A stretch of DNA of 64,000 nucleotides from DATMRF01 sp035566435 (GTDB lineage Bacteria > Verrucomicrobiota > Verrucomicrobiia > Limisphaerales > UBA8199): assembly GCA_035566435.1 (NCBI GenBank), contig DATMRF010000050.1:30724-94723 (forward strand). Direction: 5' to 3'. Every line of letters begins with the position of its first letter. Positions within the stretch are counted from its first letter, which is position 1. Positions 61,080-64,000 of this stretch are shown one piece after another. A program made the translations under genes and the position numbers. The notes beneath the pieces are model-generated. The model ran no database searches, was not told the origin of the DNA, and was given only the letters and a program-made list of their open reading frames with translations.

Positions 61080-61626
61080 ATCTCGACCGAATAGATACGG
61101 CCAAGAAATTCCTGCCTGCACAGCGGTGATGCTGCCGCTTTCCGGGAATGTCCAAAGATGGGAATGTTCGCTGACACCGCTGTCTTGGAAGGGATCAGTT
61201 TCAGCCCCAAAAGGATGAAGGACGCTCCCAATTATCGTGAATCCCCACCGATACTGACTGGAACACTTGGTCCTCGGTGCGCAGGACTTTATCCACCGTA
61301 CTAGAGGTAATTTCGCTCCCGTTGGCGAAGGTTTCGATACCGGCGGAACGCCGGTCGCTCGTCCTCCAGACGGAGCAAAGTCTTGAGCCTGCACGGGCGA
61401 AACGTGTGAGCCAGCATCCTCGGACCATGCCGCAATACGAACCAGGGGTTATGCCTTAACACCACCGGGAAATGCCCCACCTTCATACTCAATTTCTCCG
61501 CTGGCGCTCCCTCCACCATACCCGCGATCGCGGCCCGGTCAAGCAGGCTAAATTGTTGCGTGATATGTAGGGTGGCAGACGTGTTGCAGGTGACAGAATG
61601 ATTACGAACCATCAACATACTTGCGC

Positions 61627-62541
61627 ATGAAAAAGCCATCTTGGACAACCCATTTGCTTTTGCCCGGCATGATACTGCTGGCTGGCTGGCTGACAGCCGG
61701 CGGCGTTAACGCTCAAGACAAGCCTCGCTCGTCTGATCGGTCGGTCAAGTCAAGCGAATCTTCACAGTTGCCACCCTACTCGCTCGAAGTCGACGACGGC
61801 CAGCTCGTGGTGGCTGGCGACAAAGCGCCCGCAACGCTTTCCAGGATAGCCGAAGCGCTCCGGAAGGAGTATCCGTATGCTAATATCGTTTTGGCTCCGG
61901 AACTCGGGCAAGTTCAGATGAAGGCCGTCGATCTGAAGGTGCGCTCGGCAGACCTGGCGCAGACTCTGGAAGCTCTCCGCGTCGCCTCTGGCGACGCGTT
62001 CATGTGGCACAGGGACATGGGGGGAGCCACCGGCATTGACCCCCGGACCGGCCTGCCCGCGGCGTCGCCGCCGGGTGATTCTCCGCTTTATATCCTTGAG
62101 CGCAACGATGCTGCCCTGGCTGGAAATCCCAGGCGCATGGTCGAGGTGTTCAACTTGAGCGAGTACCTTGCGCGCCTTGGCAAGACCAACGAGAAAGAAA
62201 TCGCGACGAGCTTGGAACAGATTCAACAGATTGTGCAGACCACACTCGACCAGGTCATGCAAAGCAGAGTCCAACCTGGCGAGCGACCTACCTTTCAATT
62301 TCATCCAGGAGCTAACCTGTTCATCGTGATCGGGCCTCCGGAGGCGATCGAGGTCGCCCGAAAAGTGGTCACCGCCCTGCCCGGCGTGGGGGTCGTGCAG
62401 GACTATCGTCCGCCGGAAGCCGATGCGAGGGAGGCGAATGAAGCATTCATGCGACGCTATGGTCTCAGGCCGCCGGGGGGCAACCCCGCTGGGCCGTCAC
62501 CAACCACCCCGCCGGCAGGCGCTCCGTCCCCGGGCCAGTAA
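61627..62541 (+). CDS. Exported protein with secretin N-domain-like repeats
   Basis: The ATG at 61627 (MKKPSWTTHLLLPGMILLAG) gives 304 residues with a signal peptide ending near GGVNAQ. Residues 50-130 (YSLEVDDGQLVVAGDKAPAT, IVLAPELGQVQMKAVDLKVR, LAQTLEALRVASGDAFMWHR) look like an STN/secretin N-domain with the order strand-helix-strand. A second unit (230-270, FHPGANLFIVIGPPEAIEVA, RKVVTALPGVG) has the same N1-type fold. The Pro/Gly-rich end has no membrane anchor or secretin pore. It may be a periplasmic ligand-binding partner of a secretion or signalling complex. First gene of a three-gene operon with an ECF sigma factor. Confidence 0.7.
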   Translation: MKKPSWTTHLLLPGMILLAGWLTAGGVNAQDKPRSSDRSVKSSESSQLPPYSLEVDDGQLVVAGDKAPATLSRIAEALRKEYPYANIVLAPELGQVQMKAVDLKVRSADLAQTLEALRVASGDAFMWHRDMGGATGIDPRTGLPAASPPGDSPLYILERNDAALAGNPRRMVEVFNLSEYLARLGKTNEKEIATSLEQIQQIVQTTLDQVMQSRVQPGERPTFQFHPGANLFIVIGPPEAIEVARKVVTALPGVGVVQDYRPPEADAREANEAFMRRYGLRPPGGNPAGPSPTTPPAGAPSPGQ

Positions 62542-62545
62542 TCAC

Positions 62546-63175
62546 GTGGCTGCCACCATCACCAGCGCCTTGCTCACCGTCCGGCTAACCGCCACGAAAA
62601 CCGTGGAAGAGAGCCCCAGGGCCCACGCTCCGGATAGCATTTTTGCCCTGTCGCGCGGACTCGCCGCGGGAGATGAGCGCGCTTTCCACGAGTTCCACCA
62701 GCGGTACTTCGACCGGCTCTATCGCTTTTTATTGGTGGTCGCCCGCGGCCGCGAGGATGAAGCACAGGAGGCCCTTCAGCAAACGTTCTTGCGCGTGCTG
62801 CGATACGCGAGGGAGTTCGACTCCGAGGAGGCCTTTTGGTGCTGGCTGAAAGTGCTGGCCCGCAGCGCCACGCGCGACGCGGCCCGGAAACAGCACCGCT
62901 ATCTCGCCTTGCTCCAGGCGTTCGCGCTCCGTTGGAACGCGCCGATAGAGCCCGCCCCGTTCGAGGAGGACTACCTGGAACAGGCCCTGCAAGAGTGCCT
63001 CGAAGAGCTCGACCCTGCCGAGCGGCAACTGGTCCAGGGCAAATACGTCGATGGCCTCACCGTCAAAGAGCTCGCTGCCCAGGCCGGGCTGACCGGCAAG
63101 GCCGTCGAGTCGCGCCTGCTCCGCCTCCGGCAACAGCTCCGGCAACGCACGTTGGAAAAGCTTCGAGCCCTATGA
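62546..63175 (+). CDS. ECF-type RNA polymerase sigma factor
   Basis: Start GTG at 62546, four bases after the previous stop (the next in-frame ATG candidates lie inside the neighbouring gene or far into the domain), giving 209 residues. Sigma-70 region 2: AFHEFHQRYFDRLYRFLLVV, EAQEALQQTFLRVLRYAREF, with FWCWLKVLARSATRDAARKQ as region 2.4. Region 4: LDPAERQLVQGKYVDGLTVK, ELAAQAGLTGKAVESRLLRL. Such sigma factors turn on envelope or surface regulons. The gene overlaps the downstream membrane-protein gene by ATGA, which suggests coupled synthesis of sigma factor and regulator. No zinc-binding anti-sigma domain is seen in the partner. Confidence 0.9.
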   Translation: MAATITSALLTVRLTATKTVEESPRAHAPDSIFALSRGLAAGDERAFHEFHQRYFDRLYRFLLVVARGREDEAQEALQQTFLRVLRYAREFDSEEAFWCWLKVLARSATRDAARKQHRYLALLQAFALRWNAPIEPAPFEEDYLEQALQECLEELDPAERQLVQGKYVDGLTVKELAAQAGLTGKAVESRLLRLRQQLRQRTLEKLRAL

Positions 63176-63582
63176 ACCGCACCGAGCGCGAACGCTTATT
63201 GAAGGAAACGTTGACCGGGGATGAGGTGTCCGGCTTCCGGCAGACGACGCTTGAGCTGGGATTGCGAGCATTGAAGACGCGCCAAAAACGACGGGCGGCC
63301 GTCCGCGTATGCATCGTATGCTCGTTGGCGCTGGTGTTTGGAGGCGAAATTGTTCGGGAATCGGTGATGAGGCTGTCAGCCAGGCGCGATTCCGTCGAAA
63401 CACTGCCGCAGGCAAGCACCGCAACCGCTCCCGCCCCTTCCGGAACTGATGAGGTGAAATTTATCTCCGATAACGAATTGATGGCCCTTTTCCCTGACCG
63501 GGCCGTGGCTCTGATCGGCAAGCCGGGCCACCAGCAACTCGTGTTTCTGGACCTGGATAAAACAGCCGCCGACTACGAGTAA
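63172..63582 (+). CDS. Small membrane protein, candidate anti-sigma partner
   Basis: 136 residues, ATG overlapping the sigma factor stop (ATGA). The N-terminal cytoplasmic segment MNRTERERLLKETLTGDEVS precedes a membrane helix (about residues 45-60, VRVCIVCSLALVFGGEIV), and the C-terminal part (EVKFISDNELMALFPDRAVA, LIGKPGHQQLVFLDLDK) is outside the cytoplasm. Position and topology are those of an anti-sigma factor, but there is no HxxxCxxC zinc motif, so the assignment rests on context. The short N-terminal stretch could bind the sigma factor. Confidence 0.6.
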   Translation: MNRTERERLLKETLTGDEVSGFRQTTLELGLRALKTRQKRRAAVRVCIVCSLALVFGGEIVRESVMRLSARRDSVETLPQASTATAPAPSGTDEVKFISDNELMALFPDRAVALIGKPGHQQLVFLDLDKTAADYE

Positions 63583-63624
63583 GGTCTGCCGGCAGAGGCC
63601 AGAGGCGGCCTTCGCAACCTCCAA

Positions 63625-63766
63625 GGATCAGCCCTTGGCAACCCTCATGGATCAGCCTTGTCAACCTAAAGGATCAGCCTTCGGCAACCCTCACGGCTCA
63701 ACCTTCGAAAAGGCTCATGGATCACCCTTGCCAACCTGAAGGATCAGCCTTCGGGCAACCCCTGAA
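63625..63766. repeat. 22-24 bp tandem repeat, six units
   Basis: Six imperfect units, each starting GGATCAGCCTT or a one- or two-base variant (63625, 63649, 63671, 63695, 63719, 63741), with lengths 24, 22, 24, 24, 22 and 26. The shared text is GGATCAGCCTTCGGCAACCC. It follows the stop of the 63172 gene by 42 bp. The unit lengths are not multiples of three overall and no frame stays open, so it is non-coding. Confidence 0.88.
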
Positions 63767-63772
63767 ACGCAC

Positions 63773-64000
63773 AATCACTCGGTAAATACGGCCTGTGGAA
63801 ACGTTTCAACCCTGGATCACCCCTGGATCACCCACCTGGCGGAAGAAAAAACATTCTACCCACTTTACCGTCACCCGCTTTCAGCGGATTGAAAACGGCC
63901 TCTAAACGGCACCCTCTGTCACTTTGTCACGGTTCAAAGCGTGACAGAGTGAGCTTTGTCACGCTTTCAAAAGTGAGAATCACCCGGTAAACACGGCCTT
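63773..64000. repeat. Direct repeat and TGTCAC inverted repeats at the right edge
   Basis: A 22-base direct repeat (AATCAC-C/T-CGGTAAA-C/T-ACGGCCT) is at 63773-63794 and 63978-63999, with two differences. Between them are two overlapping dyads: CTCTGTCAC (63914-63922) with GTGACAGAG (63941-63949), and AAAGCGTGACA (63936-63946) with TGTCACGCTTT (63957-63967). These could be protein-binding sites or alternative RNA hairpins. The window ends here, so what they control is unseen. Confidence 0.75.

Larger units (their letters stand above)
60534..61626. other. 1.1-kb repeat-rich region without a supported gene
   Basis: This region contains the 24-bp inverted repeat (60579-60636) and the GCGCAAAG element (60930-61079). 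The minus strand from about 61350 to 61201 has a fairly protein-like frame (GIETFANGSEITSSTVDKVL, TEDQVFQSVSVGIHDNW) with no convincing start, possibly a gene remnant. The promoter of the 61627 operon must lie at the right end. Confidence 0.45.

Noticed and set aside
61301..61648. 115-codon minus-strand frame before the secretin-like gene
   Set aside because: Arg/His/Leu-rich text without domain; it competes with another minus-strand frame, and neither has a convincing start.
63625..63766. CRISPR array
   Set aside because: Units are contiguous 22-24 bp repeats without unique spacers and there are no cas genes.

Overview
The window reads as a chromosomal segment of a GC-rich member of the Verrucomicrobia (Pedosphaera/Limisphaera-like part of the PVC group). 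The reasons are: a prepilin with the FTLIELLVVIAIIAIL N-terminus common in this phylum, a Planctomycetes/Verrucomicrobia-type (PVM) bacterial microcompartment (BMC) operon, a GloVer-repeat protein, a giant lamin-tail/CotH exoprotein, a PEP-CTERM protein, and many short dispersed intergenic repeats. No rRNA, tRNA, CRISPR array or transposase was seen.

Layout. 1-3252 holds a partial prepilin, a lipoprotein, a 43-residue basic protein and a PAS histidine kinase that has lost its phosphoacceptor His. 3828-14004 encodes two secreted surface proteins (2895 and 492 aa). 14175-26794 is a minus-strand pectin/rhamnogalacturonan cluster: GH106 alpha-L-rhamnosidase, L-rhamnose mutarotase, GH95 alpha-L-fucosidase, UxuA-like dehydratase, ExuT-like transporter, KduD, KduI and GH105 unsaturated glycuronyl hydrolase. 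A DeoR regulator (26945-27754) is divergent from the BMC operon (27817-35976): PduL, three BMC-H, acetate kinase, three BMC-P, CoA-acylating aldehyde dehydrogenase, class II aldolase and a beta/alpha-barrel protein. 35973-50845 is mixed: an NAD(P)-binding oxidoreductase, lipoproteins, DUF421, PEP-CTERM, two-component pair, MpaB-like oxygenase, DinD and a beta-helical protein. 51758-55326 is a lower-GC block with an unusual GHKL-ATPase plus tandem-phosphoribosyltransferase pair. 55616-63582 has a phospholipase C-type esterase, an ankyrin lipoprotein, dnaA, a HEAT-repeat protein and a secretin-like/ECF sigma/membrane-protein operon. The right edge carries a 22-24 bp tandem repeat and TGTCAC inverted repeats.

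How the genes work together. The extracellular or periplasmic glycosidases release L-rhamnose, L-fucose and unsaturated uronate from pectic side chains and rhamnogalacturonan. The uronate branch goes through KduI and KduD to 2-keto-3-deoxygluconate, with ExuT-like uptake. The deoxyhexose branch (mutarotase here, isomerase and kinase not in the window) would feed the aldolase, and the resulting lactaldehyde would be oxidised inside the BMC by aldehyde dehydrogenase, PduL and acetate kinase, yielding lactate and ATP. Having glycosidases, uronate pathway and BMC side by side with one DeoR regulator suggests a single pectin-deoxysugar regulon.

The strongest candidates for something not yet described are: (i) the GHKL ATPase plus two-domain PRTase/zinc-knuckle gene pair at 52032-55326, one PRTase copy apparently dead; (ii) G-depleted, word-repeat leaders without Shine-Dalgarno sites in front of nearly every BMC cistron; (iii) a sensor kinase with an Asp in place of its catalytic His.
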